Assembly: GCA_023511535.1 (NCBI GenBank) | Contig: JAIMBK010000017.1 | Span: forward strand, 1-47,042 | Direction: 5' to 3' | DNA from: Armatimonadota bacterium | GTDB lineage: Bacteria; Bacillota; Desulfotomaculia; Desulfotomaculales; Nap2-2B | DNA length: 47,042 nt | Shown here: positions 26,348 through 36,002 of the stretch, piece by piece | Layout of the letters: every line of letters begins with the position of its first letter | Numbering within the stretch: the first letter of the stretch is position 1 | Position numbers and translations under genes: made by a program | Notes under the pieces: model-generated | The model's input: the letters and a program-made list of their open reading frames with translations, nothing else | Databases searched by the model: none | What the model was told of the DNA's origin: nothing

Positions 26348-28006
26348 ATGGTTAAATCGGGAGCGCAAATTCTGGTTGAATGCTTAATCGAACAGGGCGT
26401 CGACACCATTTTCGGTTATCCCGGCGGCTCCGTCCTGCCGATTTATGACGCCCTGTACGATAGCAAAATTCGTCATATTTTAACCAGACACGAACAGGGG
26501 GCCGCCCACGCGGCCGACGGGTACGCCCGCGCCTCCGGCCGCCCCGGCGTTTGCCTGGCCACATCCGGACCGGGAGCGACCAACCTGGTGACAGGAATTG
26601 CCAACGCCTACATGGATTCCGTGCCGCTGGTCGCCATCACCGGCCAGGTGGTCACGTCCCAGCTGGGGAAAGATTCTTTTCAGGAAGCCGACATTACGGG
26701 AATTACGCTGCCCGTGACCAAGCACAACTACCTGGTGAAAGACGTCCGGGAGCTTTCCCGCGTGGTCCGGGAGGCTTTTTACCTGGCCACCACCGGCCGC
26801 CCCGGCCCCGTGCTGGTGGACATTCCGCGCGACGTGTCCGCCGGCTTGACCGAGCACGAGGATCCGGGCCCGGTGAATTTGCCCGGTTACAAGCCGGTAA
26901 CGGAGCCCTCCCCGGCCCGGGTGAGCGAGGCGGTACAGGCCATTCTGGCTGCCGAGCGCCCCGTGATCTACGCCGGCGGCGGGGTGGTCAACTCCGGCGC
27001 CAACGCCGAGTTGCTAAGGTTCGCCGAATTAATTCTGGCGCCGGTGACGGCAACTTTGATGGGGCTGACCGGCTTTCCCGGAGATCACCCGTTGTCTTTG
27101 GGGATGCTGGGCATGCACGGCAGCAAGTACGCCAATTATGCGGTGTGCGAGTGCGACCTGTTGATTGCCGTCGGAGTTCGCTTTGACGACCGGGTCACGG
27201 GCCGGCTGGATTGCTTTGCCAGAGAGGCGAAGATCATTCATATCGATATTGATCCCGCGGAAATCGGCAAAAATGTCCGGGTGGACATCCCCATCGTGGG
27301 CGACGTTAAAAAGACCCTGCGCGCCCTGTGCGAGCGCCTGGAGCCCAGGTTGCCCGGGGCCTGGCAGGAAAAAATCCAGCGGTGGAAAAAGGAATATCCC
27401 TTGACTTACGAAGAAAACGGCCGCTTGAAACCGCAGCAGGTAATCCGGGAGATTTACCGGGCGACCGGCGGGCGGGCCAGGGTGGCTACGGACGTCGGGC
27501 AGCACCAGATGTGGACGGCGCAGTATTACACCTTTACCCGTCCCCGCTCGTTTATTTCCTCGGGGGGTCTGGGTACCATGGGTTTCGGCCTGCCGGCGGC
27601 TATCGGGGTGCAGGTGGCCTGTCCTGACGAAGTAGTTTTCAGCATCTCCGGCGACGGAAGCATCCAGATGAATATCCAGGAAATGGCTACGGCGGTCAAC
27701 TACGACCTGCCCGTGAAGATCGCCGTGATGGATAACGGCTACCTGGGGATGGTGCGCCAGTGGCAGGAGCTGTTCTACAACCGGCGCTACTCCTGCACGG
27801 AGCTGCGCAACCCCGATTTTGTGAAGCTGGCGGAGGCCTACGGGGCGGTGGGAAGGCGGGTAACCAAACCCGAAGAAGTGGCGCCGGTGCTCCAGGAGGC
27901 CCTGGCCGTGCCGAAGCCGGTGATGATCGATTTTGTCATTGAGCGGGAGGAAAACGTCCTTCCCATGGTTCCCCCGGGTGAGTCCTTAGACAAAATGTTA
28001 GGGTAG
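26348..28006 (+). CDS. ilvB: Acetohydroxyacid synthase catalytic subunit, copy 1 (Trp472 form)
   Basis: Condenses pyruvate with pyruvate (valine/leucine) or with 2-ketobutyrate (isoleucine). The 552-aa product has the ThDP glutamate loop [32 protein letters not shown], the FAD domain, and the ThDP-metal motif [11 protein letters not shown] with [22 protein letters not shown] carries Trp472, which aligns with Trp464 of E. coli AHAS II, the residue that favours 2-ketobutyrate. The ATG has GGAGG 7-8 bases upstream. It is followed by ilvN after 69 bp. It probably pairs with IlvN as the isoleucine-capable enzyme. Confidence 0.96.
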   Translation: MVKSGAQILVECLIEQGVDTIFGYPGGSVLPIYDALYDSKIRHILTRHEQGAAHAADGYARASGRPGVCLATSGPGATNLVTGIANAYMDSVPLVAITGQVVTSQLGKDSFQEADITGITLPVTKHNYLVKDVRELSRVVREAFYLATTGRPGPVLVDIPRDVSAGLTEHEDPGPVNLPGYKPVTEPSPARVSEAVQAILAAERPVIYAGGGVVNSGANAELLRFAELILAPVTATLMGLTGFPGDHPLSLGMLGMHGSKYANYAVCECDLLIAVGVRFDDRVTGRLDCFAREAKIIHIDIDPAEIGKNVRVDIPIVGDVKKTLRALCERLEPRLPGAWQEKIQRWKKEYPLTYEENGRLKPQQVIREIYRATGGRARVATDVGQHQMWTAQYYTFTRPRSFISSGGLGTMGFGLPAAIGVQVACPDEVVFSISGDGSIQMNIQEMATAVNYDLPVKIAVMDNGYLGMVRQWQELFYNRRYSCTELRNPDFVKLAEAYGAVGRRVTKPEEVAPVLQEALAVPKPVMIDFVIEREENVLPMVPPGESLDKMLG

Positions 28007-28075
28007 GCTCCGGTTGGGGTGTTTGTTAAAAACGAACGGCAAGGCGAGAGAGCCTTTTGGAGGGAGCGTGGATCA

Positions 28076-28585
28076 ATGCGACGCACACTGGCGGTACTGG
28101 TGGAAAATAACCCGGGGGTGCTGGCCCGCGTGGCCGGTTTGTTCAGCCGGCGGGGCTTTAACATTGACAGCCTGGCGGTGGGCCGCACCGACAACCCGGC
28201 CGTATCCCGGATGACCATCGTGGTGGAAGGCGACGACCGCACGCTGGAACAGGTGACCAAGCAGCTGCACAAACTGATTGACGTGATTAAAATCACCGAC
28301 GTTACCGCCGAAGAATACGTGGATCGCGAACTGGTCTTGATCAAGGTCAGCGCGGAGCCCGGCCAGCGCAGTGAGATCGCCCAGATTGCCGAAATTTTCC
28401 GGGCGCGCATTGTGGACCTGGGGCGGCGCACGTTAACCCTGGAATGTACCGGCAACGAGGGGAAGATCAGGGCCTTTGAAGAATCCCTGCGTCCCTATGG
28501 CATCAAGGAACTTGTCCGGACGGGCAAAATTGCCATGCTGCGCGGCTCCCGGTATACCGGCGGAAACGGAAAAGAAGAGGAGTAA
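28076..28585 (+). CDS. ilvN: Acetohydroxyacid synthase regulatory subunit
   Basis: Small subunit that activates the AHAS catalytic subunit and mediates feedback inhibition by valine. The 169-aa product has an N-terminal ACT domain (TLAVLVENNPGVLARVAGLF, GFNIDSLAVG) and a C-terminal ACT-like domain with RELVLIKV and GKIAMLRG. I chose the ATG at 28076, preceded by TTTTGGAGGGAG; the open frame extends 19 codons upstream without a site. It is the only small subunit in the window and is flanked on both sides by catalytic subunits. Confidence 0.95.
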   Translation: MRRTLAVLVENNPGVLARVAGLFSRRGFNIDSLAVGRTDNPAVSRMTIVVEGDDRTLEQVTKQLHKLIDVIKITDVTAEEYVDRELVLIKVSAEPGQRSEIAQIAEIFRARIVDLGRRTLTLECTGNEGKIRAFEESLRPYGIKELVRTGKIAMLRGSRYTGGNGKEEE

Positions 28586-28601
28586 AGGAGGGAGGCCGGC
28601 A

Positions 28602-30266
28602 ATGGAAATCACGGCTGCCGAAGCTCTGGTCCGCTGCCTGGAGGAGGAAAAAGTAGAAGTTATTTTCGGCCTCCCCGGCGGGGCCATCGTGCCCGTTTAC
28701 GACGCCCTGTACCATTCGAAAATCAAGCACGTCCTGGTCCGGCACGAACAGGGGGCGGCCCACGCCGCCGACGGCTACGCCCGGGCGACCGGCCGCGTGG
28801 GGGTGTGCATGGCCACCTCCGGGCCCGGGGCGACCAACCTGGTCACCGGGATTGCCAACGCCTACATGGACTCCGTCCCGCTGGTTATTATTACCGGGCA
28901 GGTCAATACCAGCCAGGTAGGGACAGACGCCTTCCAGGAAGTGGATATAACCGGAATTACGATGCCGATTACCAAGCATAATTATCTGGTCAAGGACCCC
29001 AAAAAACTTCCCGAGATCGTGAAAAAAGCATTTTACATCGCTTCCAGCGGCCGCCCGGGCCCCGTTTTGGTCGATTTGCCCCGGGACGTGGCCGGCTCAA
29101 GCATCGAGTTCCGGTACCCCCGGGAAATCGTCTTGAGGGGTTATAAGCCGACGTACCGGGGACACCCGACGAAAATCAACGAAGCCGCCCGGCTGATCAA
29201 AGAAGCGGAGCGGCCGGTGATTTACGCCGGGGGCGGCATCATCAACTCGGGGGCCGCCGCGGAACTGAAGATGCTTGCCGAAACCATCGGCGCTCCGGTT
29301 ACCAATACCTTTATGGGCCTCTCCAGCTTCCCCGGAGACCACCCGCTTTTTCTGGGGATGCTGGGGCTGCACGGCACCCGCTACGCCAACCTGGCGGTCA
29401 CCGAATGTGACCTGCTCATTGCCCTGGGTGCCCGCTTCGACGACCGGGTGACGGGCAAATTGTCCTCCTTTGCCCCGCAGGCCAAAATCATCCACATTGA
29501 CATCGACCCGGCCGAAATCGGCAAAAACGTCCGCATCCACGTACCGATTGTGGGGGACGTAAAGCAGGTTTTGCAGGCTTTACTTCCGCTTTTGGAAAAA
29601 AGGGAACGCCCGGCCTGGCTGAAACGCATTGAGGAGCTCAAACAGTTGTATCCTCTCCGGTACGAAAAGGAAAATGGATTAAAGCCGCAGTTCGTCATTG
29701 AGGAATTATACCGGCTGACCAGAGGGGACGCGGTGGTCGCCACGGACGTCGGCCAGCACCAGATGTGGGTGGCCCAGTATTATCGCTTCAAGCGGCCGCG
29801 CTCACTGATTTCCTCGGGCGGCCTGGGGACGATGGGCTTTGGGCTTCCCGCCGCCGTGGGCGCCCAGCTGGGGCTGCCGGGGGAACTGGTGATTCTGGTT
29901 ACCGGCGACGGCAGTTTCCAGATGAATATGCAGGAACTGGCCACTGTCATGGAACAGGGCCTGCCGTTGAAAATCTTCATTCTGAACAACCAGCAGCTCG
30001 GCATGGTGCGCCAGCTGCAGGAAGTATACTGCGAGGGCCGCTACATGGCCGTAGATTTCAAATTCCATCCGGACTTCAGCATCCTGGCGAAGGCCTACGG
30101 GATGAGCGGCTATACTGTCCGCAACGAAAAAGAAGTGGCGGAGGTATTTCCGGAGGTGCTGGCCGGTCCCGGCCCGGCGCTGGTAAACTGCCTGGTTTAT
30201 CCGGAAGAAAACGTTTCGCCGATGGTGCTGGCCGGCCGGGGAATTCACGAGGCCATTGAATGTTAG
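28602..30266 (+). CDS. ilvB: Acetohydroxyacid synthase catalytic subunit, copy 2 (Leu472 form)
   Basis: A second AHAS large subunit (554 aa), clearly paralogous to the copy upstream: [50 protein letters not shown]. At the substrate-preference position it has MVRQLQEVYCEGRY, that is Leu472 (CTG at 30015) instead of Trp. In E. coli AHAS II, changing that Trp to Leu greatly reduces the preference for 2-ketobutyrate, and E. coli AHAS I naturally has Gln there. This copy is therefore predicted to favour pyruvate (valine/leucine). The ATG at 28602 follows AAAGGAGGGAGG; the frame open upstream runs inside ilvN. Confidence 0.95.
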   Translation: MEITAAEALVRCLEEEKVEVIFGLPGGAIVPVYDALYHSKIKHVLVRHEQGAAHAADGYARATGRVGVCMATSGPGATNLVTGIANAYMDSVPLVIITGQVNTSQVGTDAFQEVDITGITMPITKHNYLVKDPKKLPEIVKKAFYIASSGRPGPVLVDLPRDVAGSSIEFRYPREIVLRGYKPTYRGHPTKINEAARLIKEAERPVIYAGGGIINSGAAAELKMLAETIGAPVTNTFMGLSSFPGDHPLFLGMLGLHGTRYANLAVTECDLLIALGARFDDRVTGKLSSFAPQAKIIHIDIDPAEIGKNVRIHVPIVGDVKQVLQALLPLLEKRERPAWLKRIEELKQLYPLRYEKENGLKPQFVIEELYRLTRGDAVVATDVGQHQMWVAQYYRFKRPRSLISSGGLGTMGFGLPAAVGAQLGLPGELVILVTGDGSFQMNMQELATVMEQGLPLKIFILNNQQLGMVRQLQEVYCEGRYMAVDFKFHPDFSILAKAYGMSGYTVRNEKEVAEVFPEVLAGPGPALVNCLVYPEENVSPMVLAGRGIHEAIEC

Positions 30267-30287
30267 GAGCATAAGGAGCGAATTGCA

Positions 30288-31550
30288 ATGGGCATGACCA
30301 TTACCGAAAAAATCCTCGCCGCGGCCGCCGGGAAAAAAGCGGTCCGGCCGGGGGAGCTGGTGAACGCAAAGGTAGACCTGGTTTTGGGTAACGACATCAC
30401 AGCGCCGATGGCCATTCAGGAATTTGAAAAAATCGGGGTGGCGGAAGTTTTTGACCGGGACCGGGTAGTGCTGGTGCCCGATCACTTCGTTCCCAATAAA
30501 GATATCAAGTCGGCCGAACAGGCAAAGATAGTCAGGGAGTTCGCCCGCCGGCAAAAGCTTACCCATTATTTCGAGGTTGGCCGGATGGGCATTGAGCACT
30601 GCCTGCTGCCGGAAGAAGGCCTGGTGGGGCCGGGCGACGTGGTGGTGGGCGCCGATTCGCATACCTGCACCTACGGGGCCCTGGGGGCCTTTTCCACGGG
30701 GGTGGGAAGCACCGACCTGGCGGCGGCGATGGCGCTGGGCGAAATCTGGCTGAAGGTGCCGGCTTCGTTGAAATTTGTTTATTCCGGGGAACTTCCTCCC
30801 TGGGTGGGCGGGAAGGATTTAATCCTGTACACCATCGGGGACATCGGCGTGGACGGGGCGGCCTACCGGGCCATGGAGTTCACCGGCCCGGCCATCGCGA
30901 AACTATCCATGGACGGACGGTTCACCATGGCCAACATGGCCGTGGAGGCGGGGGCGAAGAACGGCATTGTCCCCCCGGACGAGATAACCCGGGAATACGT
31001 GCAGGGCAGGGCAAAAAGGTCCTATCAGTTTTACGCCGGCGATCCCGATGCGGAGTACGCGAAAGTTTACGAGTACGACGTGAGCGAAATGGAACCGGCG
31101 GTGGCCTTTCCCCACCTGCCGGAGAACGTGCGCCCGGTGAGCGCGGCCGGTCACGTGAAAATCGACCAGGTCGTCATCGGTTCGTGCACCAACGGGCGCC
31201 TGGAAGATCTGCGGCTGGCGGCCGGGGTTTTGGCCGGCAAAAAAGTCCACCCGGACGTCCGGCTGATCGTCATTCCCGGTACGCAAAAAATTTACCTGCA
31301 GGCCCTGCAGGAGGGTTTAATCAAAATTTTCATCGAGGCGGGCGCCGTGGTCAGTACGCCCACCTGCGGCCCCTGCCTGGGCGGTTACATGGGGGTGCTG
31401 GCCGCCGGGGAACGCTGCCTGGCCACCACCAACCGCAATTTCGTGGGCCGGATGGGCCACCGGGAGAGCGAGGTATATTTGAGCAATCCCGCCGTTGCCG
31501 CCGCTTCGGCCATCGCCGGCTGCATCGTCGGCCCGAAGGAGGTCCTGTAA
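30288..31550 (+). CDS. leuC: 3-isopropylmalate/(R)-2-methylmalate dehydratase large subunit
   Basis: Aconitase-family [4Fe-4S] dehydratase that isomerises 2-isopropylmalate (leucine) or citramalate (isoleucine). The 420-aa product is the short, archaeal/clostridial LeuC class. It shows [21 protein letters not shown], the cluster cysteines in [12 protein letters not shown] and [10 protein letters not shown], and [15 protein letters not shown]. The ATG is 21 bases after ilvB copy 2, behind GGAG. It works with the adjacent leuD; with leuB and cimA alongside, citramalate is an expected substrate. Confidence 0.95.
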   Translation: MGMTITEKILAAAAGKKAVRPGELVNAKVDLVLGNDITAPMAIQEFEKIGVAEVFDRDRVVLVPDHFVPNKDIKSAEQAKIVREFARRQKLTHYFEVGRMGIEHCLLPEEGLVGPGDVVVGADSHTCTYGALGAFSTGVGSTDLAAAMALGEIWLKVPASLKFVYSGELPPWVGGKDLILYTIGDIGVDGAAYRAMEFTGPAIAKLSMDGRFTMANMAVEAGAKNGIVPPDEITREYVQGRAKRSYQFYAGDPDAEYAKVYEYDVSEMEPAVAFPHLPENVRPVSAAGHVKIDQVVIGSCTNGRLEDLRLAAGVLAGKKVHPDVRLIVIPGTQKIYLQALQEGLIKIFIEAGAVVSTPTCGPCLGGYMGVLAAGERCLATTNRNFVGRMGHRESEVYLSNPAVAAASAIAGCIVGPKEVL

Positions 31551-31551
31551 C

Positions 31552-32064
31552 GTGATTCTTCAGGGAAAGGCATGGAAATTTGGTGACGACATCAATACGG
31601 ATTTAATTATCCCGGCCCGTTATTTGAATACTTCCGATCCGAGCGAGTTGGCCGGCCACTGCATGGAGGACGCCGACCCGGAGTTCCCCCGGAAAGTGCA
31701 GCCGGGGGATATTATCGTGGCCGGCAAAAATTTCGGCAGCGGCAGCTCCCGGGAGCACGCGCCCCTGGCCATCAAGGCCGCCGGGGTGAGCTGCGTGATT
31801 GCCGGGTCTTACGCCCGCATCTTTTACCGCAACGCTTTTAATATCGGCCTGCCGATTTTTGAAGCTCCGGAAGCGGCCGAACGAATCCAGTCCGGAGATC
31901 TGCTCCGGGTCGACGTAGACAAAGGAATCATCACTAATTTATCACGCCGGGAAGAATACCGGGCCACGCCCATCCCGCCCTTCATGCAGGAAATTATTTC
32001 GGCGGGGGGCCTGATCGATTACGTGAAGAAACAGAAAAAGCAATATCAAAGAACCGTCCCCTGA
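31552..32064 (+). CDS. leuD: 3-isopropylmalate/(R)-2-methylmalate dehydratase small subunit
   Basis: Swivel-domain partner of LeuC. The 170-aa product begins [20 protein letters not shown] and has [14 protein letters not shown], whose YLRM-like/GSS region sets substrate range, and [12 protein letters not shown] chose GTG at 31552: GAAGGAGG lies 9 bases upstream, and the leuC stop is one base before it. The longer open frame overlaps leuC and is not used. Confidence 0.95.
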   Translation: MILQGKAWKFGDDINTDLIIPARYLNTSDPSELAGHCMEDADPEFPRKVQPGDIIVAGKNFGSGSSREHAPLAIKAAGVSCVIAGSYARIFYRNAFNIGLPIFEAPEAAERIQSGDLLRVDVDKGIITNLSRREEYRATPIPPFMQEIISAGGLIDYVKKQKKQYQRTVP

Positions 32065-32067
32065 CCC

Positions 32068-32106
32068 ACTCACTTTGTACTTTTGTGCCTGTTGCCTTTG
32101 TGTCTA
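32068..32106. repeat. Intergenic repeat family B, copy 8
   Basis: CACTTTGTACTTTTGTGCCT then GTTGCCTTTGTGTCT just after leuD, placed directly against a family C copy. Confidence 0.5.
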
Positions 32107-32107
32107 C

Positions 32108-32144
32108 TCTGATCGGTCGTCAGTCGTCAGATGTCGGACGTTGG
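32108..32144. repeat. Intergenic repeat family C, copy 3 (inverted)
   Basis: TGATCGGTCGTCAGTCGTCA followed by GATGTCGGACG upstream of leuB; the reverse complement contains ATCTGACGACTGACGACCGA, matching the comM copy in TCTGACGAC(C/T)GAC. Confidence 0.5.
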
Positions 32145-32179
32145 AAGATAACATATATTTTCGAGGGGGGTTTTATTTA

Positions 32180-33265
32180 GTGGAAAACCAAACGTATAAA
32201 ATTGCTGTTTTACCGGGGGACGGAATCGGACCGGAGGTAACCGCGGAAGCCGTGCGCGTGCTGACCGCCGCCGGGAGGCGTTTCGGCTGCTCGTTTGAGT
32301 TTTGCGAAGCGCTGATCGGCGGGGCGGCGTATGACGCTGCCGGTCACCCCCTGCCGCCGGAAACGCTGGAATTATGTAAACAAAGCGACGCCATCTTACT
32401 GGGTGCCATCGGCGGACCTAAATGGGATAATCTGCCTGTCCACCTGCGGCCGGAAGCGGGGGCGCTTTTGCCTTTGCGCAAGGCGCTGGACGTCTACGCC
32501 AACCTGCGCCCGGCCGTCGTTTTCGACGCCCTGGCCAACGCCTCCACGTTAAAAAGGGAGGTGGTCGAAGGCCTGGACATCATGATCGTCCGGGAACTCA
32601 CCGGCGGCCTTTATTTTGGCAAGAAAAAGCGGGAAAAAATCAATGGCGGCGAGCGGGTGGAGGAAACTCTGGAGTACACCACCGGGGAAATTGAAAGGGT
32701 GGCCCGGTTTGCCTTCGGGCTGGCCCGGCAAAGACGCAAAAAGTTAACTTCCGTGGATAAAGTCAACGTGCTGGAAAGTTCCCGGCTCTGGCGGGACGTT
32801 GTGACCCGGCTGGCCGGCGATTACCCCGACGTGGAGTTAAGCCATATCCTGGTCGACAATTGCGCCATGCAGCTCGTGCGGAACCCGCGTCAGTTTGACG
32901 TCCTGCTGACGGAGAACATGTTTGGCGATATTTTAAGCGACCTGGCCGCGCAGCTGACCGGCTCCTTAGGCATGCTGCCCTCGGCCAGCGTCGGCGGCAG
33001 CATCGGCCTGTACGAACCCAGCCACGGGTCGGCGCCCAAGTATGCCGGCCTGGGGGTGGTCAACCCGATCGCCACCATCTTATCCGGGGCAATGATGCTC
33101 CGCTATTCCTTCGGCCGCGAAGACGCGGCGGGGGCCATTGAACGTGCCGTGGCCGCGGCGCTTGCCCGGGGCTACCGCACCCGCGACATCATGGAGCCCG
33201 GCTGCCGGCAGGTCTCCACCGCCGAAATGGGGGAAATCATTGCCGGACTGGTGGAGAAAGGATAA
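32180..33265 (+). CDS. leuB: 3-isopropylmalate/3-methylmalate dehydrogenase
   Basis: NAD-dependent oxidative decarboxylase giving 2-ketoisocaproate (leucine) or, from methylmalate, 2-ketobutyrate (isoleucine). The 361-aa product has [15 protein letters not shown], the substrate arginine region LRPAVVF and [11 protein letters not shown], the catalytic lysine in [12 protein letters not shown], and the NAD site [14 protein letters not shown] chose GTG at 32180, which follows GAGGGGGG at 9 bases; the longer frame is made of family B and C repeats and is not coding. Confidence 0.96.
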   Translation: MENQTYKIAVLPGDGIGPEVTAEAVRVLTAAGRRFGCSFEFCEALIGGAAYDAAGHPLPPETLELCKQSDAILLGAIGGPKWDNLPVHLRPEAGALLPLRKALDVYANLRPAVVFDALANASTLKREVVEGLDIMIVRELTGGLYFGKKKREKINGGERVEETLEYTTGEIERVARFAFGLARQRRKKLTSVDKVNVLESSRLWRDVVTRLAGDYPDVELSHILVDNCAMQLVRNPRQFDVLLTENMFGDILSDLAAQLTGSLGMLPSASVGGSIGLYEPSHGSAPKYAGLGVVNPIATILSGAMMLRYSFGREDAAGAIERAVAAALARGYRTRDIMEPGCRQVSTAEMGEIIAGLVEKG

Positions 33266-33458
33266 CGAATATATCCCGGAAAATGGTTGTTTCCTTTATC
33301 AGAACCAATAACTTAAGAACGGCACATTTGTTTTTTGCTGTCCATAAATTTTCCGGATCTTGTCCTTTGCTGGGCTAAAGGAATAGCCATATCCCTTTTC
33401 GTTTTTATCTCTCGTGTGCCCTCTGTGGTTAAATAATAAGTCGGAGGGGAAGGCTCGG

Positions 33459-35060
33459 ATGCACGCAGTGGAGATTTACGACACAACCTTAAGAGACGGC
33501 GCCCAGGGCGAAGGGATTTCCTTCTCCGTCGAAGACAAGGTCAAGATCGCGCTAAAGCTGGATAAAATGGGGTTTCATTATATTGAAGGCGGCTGGCCAG
33601 GCTCCAACCCCAAAGACGCGGCCTTTTTTCAGCGCATCCGGAAGTATCGGCTGGAAAACGCCCGGATTGCTGCTTTCGGTTCCACCCGCCGGCCCGGAGG
33701 GGAAGCCGCCACCGACGTCAATTTGCAGAAGCTGGTGGAGGCGGGCGTCCCCGTGGCCACCATTGTGGGAAAAACCTGGGACTTTCACGTTACCCACGCC
33801 CTGCAAACGACCCTGCCGGAGAATCTGGCCATGATCAGGGATTCGGTCGCCTACTTGAAGAGAAAGGGTTTGACCGTTTTCTACGACGCCGAGCATTTTT
33901 TCGACGGCTACAAGGCGAACCCGGCTTACGCCCTGGCTACTTTGCAGGCGGCCTGCGCAGGAGGGGCGGACGTCTGCGTGCTTTGCGACACCAACGGCGG
34001 CAGCCTCCCGTCGGAAATTGCCGGCATCATCGGCGAGCTTCGCCGGGAACTGAGCGTGCCGCTGGGGATCCATTGTCACAACGACGGCGAACTGGCTGTG
34101 GCCAATACCATTGCCGCCGTCCACGCCGGCGCCGTCCAGGTGCAGGGGACGGTGAACGGGTACGGGGAACGCTGCGGCAACGCCAATCTCTGTTCGGTAA
34201 TCCCGAACCTGACGCTGAAATGCGGCTTCCCGACCATTCCCCGCGAGAAGCTGGCCGGATTGACCGAGCTTTCCCGCTACGTCAGCGAACTGGCCAACCT
34301 GCACCCGGCGGCGCAGCAGCCCTTCGTCGGGGCGAGCGCTTTTGCCCACAAGGGCGGGATGCACGTCAGTGCCATCTTGAAAGACCCGCGCACCTACGAG
34401 CACATCGATCCGGAACTCGTCGGCAACCGCCGCCGGGTGCTGGTTTCCGAATTAAGCGGTTTTTCCAATCTGCTTTACAAATTTAAAGAACTCAATCTGA
34501 ACGTTGCCCCGGGGGAGGAGGCCCGCCAGATCCTGGAGAAAATAAAAGAGCTGGAACACCAGGGCTACCAGTTTGAAGGGGCGGAGGGCTCCCTGGAACT
34601 GCTTCTGCGCAAAGTCTGCCAGGGCTACCGGGAGCCGTTTAAGCTGGAAAACCTGAAGGTGATTATCGAATTAAAAGAGAACAGCCCGGTCTATTCGGAG
34701 GCAATTATCAAGCTTACCGTAGGCGACCGGGTGGTGCACACGGCGGCGGAAGGAAACGGCCCGGTAAACGCCCTGGACAACGCCCTGCGCAAAGCCCTGA
34801 ACGAATTTTACCCGGCCATCCGCAATATGCAGTTGACCGACTACAAGGTAAGGGTGCTGGATGAAAAGGACGGCACGGGCGCGGTGGTCCGGGTGCTGAT
34901 TGAAACGGGGGACGGGCAATGCTCCTGGGGTACCGTCGGGGTTTCGCCGAATATCATAGAAGCCAGCTGGCAGGCGCTGGTGGACAGCATCGCCTACGGC
35001 CTGCTCAAAGTGCAGGAAAGGCCGGCCCGGGAAAACCCCGTCAATGAAATGAGAGCATAA
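33459..35060 (+). CDS. cimA: (R)-citramalate synthase
   Basis: Condenses pyruvate with acetyl-CoA to (R)-citramalate, the entry to threonine-independent isoleucine synthesis. The 533-aa product has a TIM-barrel catalytic domain ([30 protein letters not shown], the [12 protein letters not shown] metal histidines, [12 protein letters not shown]) and a C-terminal LeuA allosteric dimer domain (about 400-520), where isoleucine is likely to bind. GWPGSNPKD and the overall layout fit the TIGR00977 type of citramalate synthase rather than LeuA. I chose the ATG at 33459 behind GGAGGGG. The 193-bp gap before it shows no clear promoter; it may read through from leuB. Confidence 0.93.
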   Translation: MHAVEIYDTTLRDGAQGEGISFSVEDKVKIALKLDKMGFHYIEGGWPGSNPKDAAFFQRIRKYRLENARIAAFGSTRRPGGEAATDVNLQKLVEAGVPVATIVGKTWDFHVTHALQTTLPENLAMIRDSVAYLKRKGLTVFYDAEHFFDGYKANPAYALATLQAACAGGADVCVLCDTNGGSLPSEIAGIIGELRRELSVPLGIHCHNDGELAVANTIAAVHAGAVQVQGTVNGYGERCGNANLCSVIPNLTLKCGFPTIPREKLAGLTELSRYVSELANLHPAAQQPFVGASAFAHKGGMHVSAILKDPRTYEHIDPELVGNRRRVLVSELSGFSNLLYKFKELNLNVAPGEEARQILEKIKELEHQGYQFEGAEGSLELLLRKVCQGYREPFKLENLKVIIELKENSPVYSEAIIKLTVGDRVVHTAAEGNGPVNALDNALRKALNEFYPAIRNMQLTDYKVRVLDEKDGTGAVVRVLIETGDGQCSWGTVGVSPNIIEASWQALVDSIAYGLLKVQERPARENPVNEMRA

Positions 35061-35076
35061 AAGGAGAGCAGGGGGT

Positions 35077-35898
35077 TTGCTGGATAAGCTAAAGGACATT
35101 CTGCCGCATTTTTTCACCCCGACCACGATTATCGACCTCGTTATCGTGGCTTTGTTTCTTTACTGGCTGATCTTGTTGATCCGGGGCACCCGGGCCGTGC
35201 AATTGATCAAGGGCCTGGTCGTTTTGCTGATTGCCACGGCCATCAGCAACCTCCTCCACCTTACTTTTGTCCACTGGCTCCTCAGCCAGGCCATTACAGC
35301 GCTGCTGGTGGCCCTGCCGGTGGTTTTCCAGCCTGAGTTGCGCCGCGCTTTAGAAAAACTGGGGGGAGGGGAGATTTTCACCTCCTCCTTGCCCCATTTA
35401 AACGAAGTGGACCTCAGCAGGGTCAGCGCAGAAATTGTGCAGGCGGTCTATACCCTGGCCCGGACCAGAACGGGCGCCTTGCTGGTTCTGGAAAGGACCA
35501 CCGGTCTGGAGGAATACATTGACCGGGGCATCAAAATTGAGGGAATTGTCTCCGCCGAGCTGCTGATCAACATTTTTATTCCCAACACCCCCTTGCACGA
35601 CGGCGCCGTAATTATCCGGGGCAACCGGGTCGCCGCCGCGGCCTGCTTTCTGCCGCTGGCCGAAGGCGTCCAGATCAGCAAAGAACTGGGCACCCGCCAC
35701 CGGGCGGGGGTGGGCATTACGGAAGTATCCGACGCCCTGGCGATTATTGTTTCGGAAGAAACGGGGGAAGTCTCCCTGGCCGTCGAAGGGGTCCTGGCCC
35801 GAAACCTGGACCGGCCGACTTTACTCGAGCGCCTGAACAAAGTGCTGAAACCCGAGCCCGGCCGCCGTTCCCTGGCTTTTTTATGGCGGAAAAAATAA
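35077..35898 (+). CDS. cdaA: Membrane diadenylate cyclase CdaA
   Basis: Makes cyclic di-AMP from two ATP at the membrane, controlling potassium balance and cell-wall state. The 273-aa product has three N-terminal membrane helices (about 18-36, 42-60, 64-80) and the DAC domain (about 105-240), with LHDGAVIIRGN (DGA) and LGTRHRAGVG (RHR), the two catalytic motifs. The TTG start lies 9 bases after AGGAGA. In most Firmicutes the order is cdaA-cdaR-glmM. Here no cdaR/ybbR is present, and a minus-strand gene sits between cdaA and glmM. It begins 16 bases after cimA. Confidence 0.96.
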   Translation: MLDKLKDILPHFFTPTTIIDLVIVALFLYWLILLIRGTRAVQLIKGLVVLLIATAISNLLHLTFVHWLLSQAITALLVALPVVFQPELRRALEKLGGGEIFTSSLPHLNEVDLSRVSAEIVQAVYTLARTRTGALLVLERTTGLEEYIDRGIKIEGIVSAELLINIFIPNTPLHDGAVIIRGNRVAAAACFLPLAEGVQISKELGTRHRAGVGITEVSDALAIIVSEETGEVSLAVEGVLARNLDRPTLLERLNKVLKPEPGRRSLAFLWRKK

Positions 35899-35901
35899 AA
35901 A

Positions 35902-35927
35902 GCCATCAGCCTGTTTTTGCTGATGGC
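35902..35927. terminator. Bidirectional terminator between cdaA and the CGGC-type gene
   Basis: A perfect 9-bp stem GCCATCAGC/GCTGATGGC, loop 8. On the minus strand it is followed by TTTTTATTTTTT (the A-run at 35890-35901), a strong tract that serves the CGGC-type gene. On the plus strand, a weaker GGTTTT follows for cdaA. Confidence 0.8.
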
Positions 35928-36002
35928 GGAAGGTTTTCAGATAACACAACAGGTCATTGCAGAACATTAATGACATAACAGGGCCGGATGCGTTTGCCTT
36001 GC

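Noticed and set aside
33272-33362. Distant inverted match ATCCCGGAAAAT/ATTTTCCGGAT after leuB as a terminator
   Set aside because: The arms are imperfect and more than 60 bases apart, and no T-run follows.
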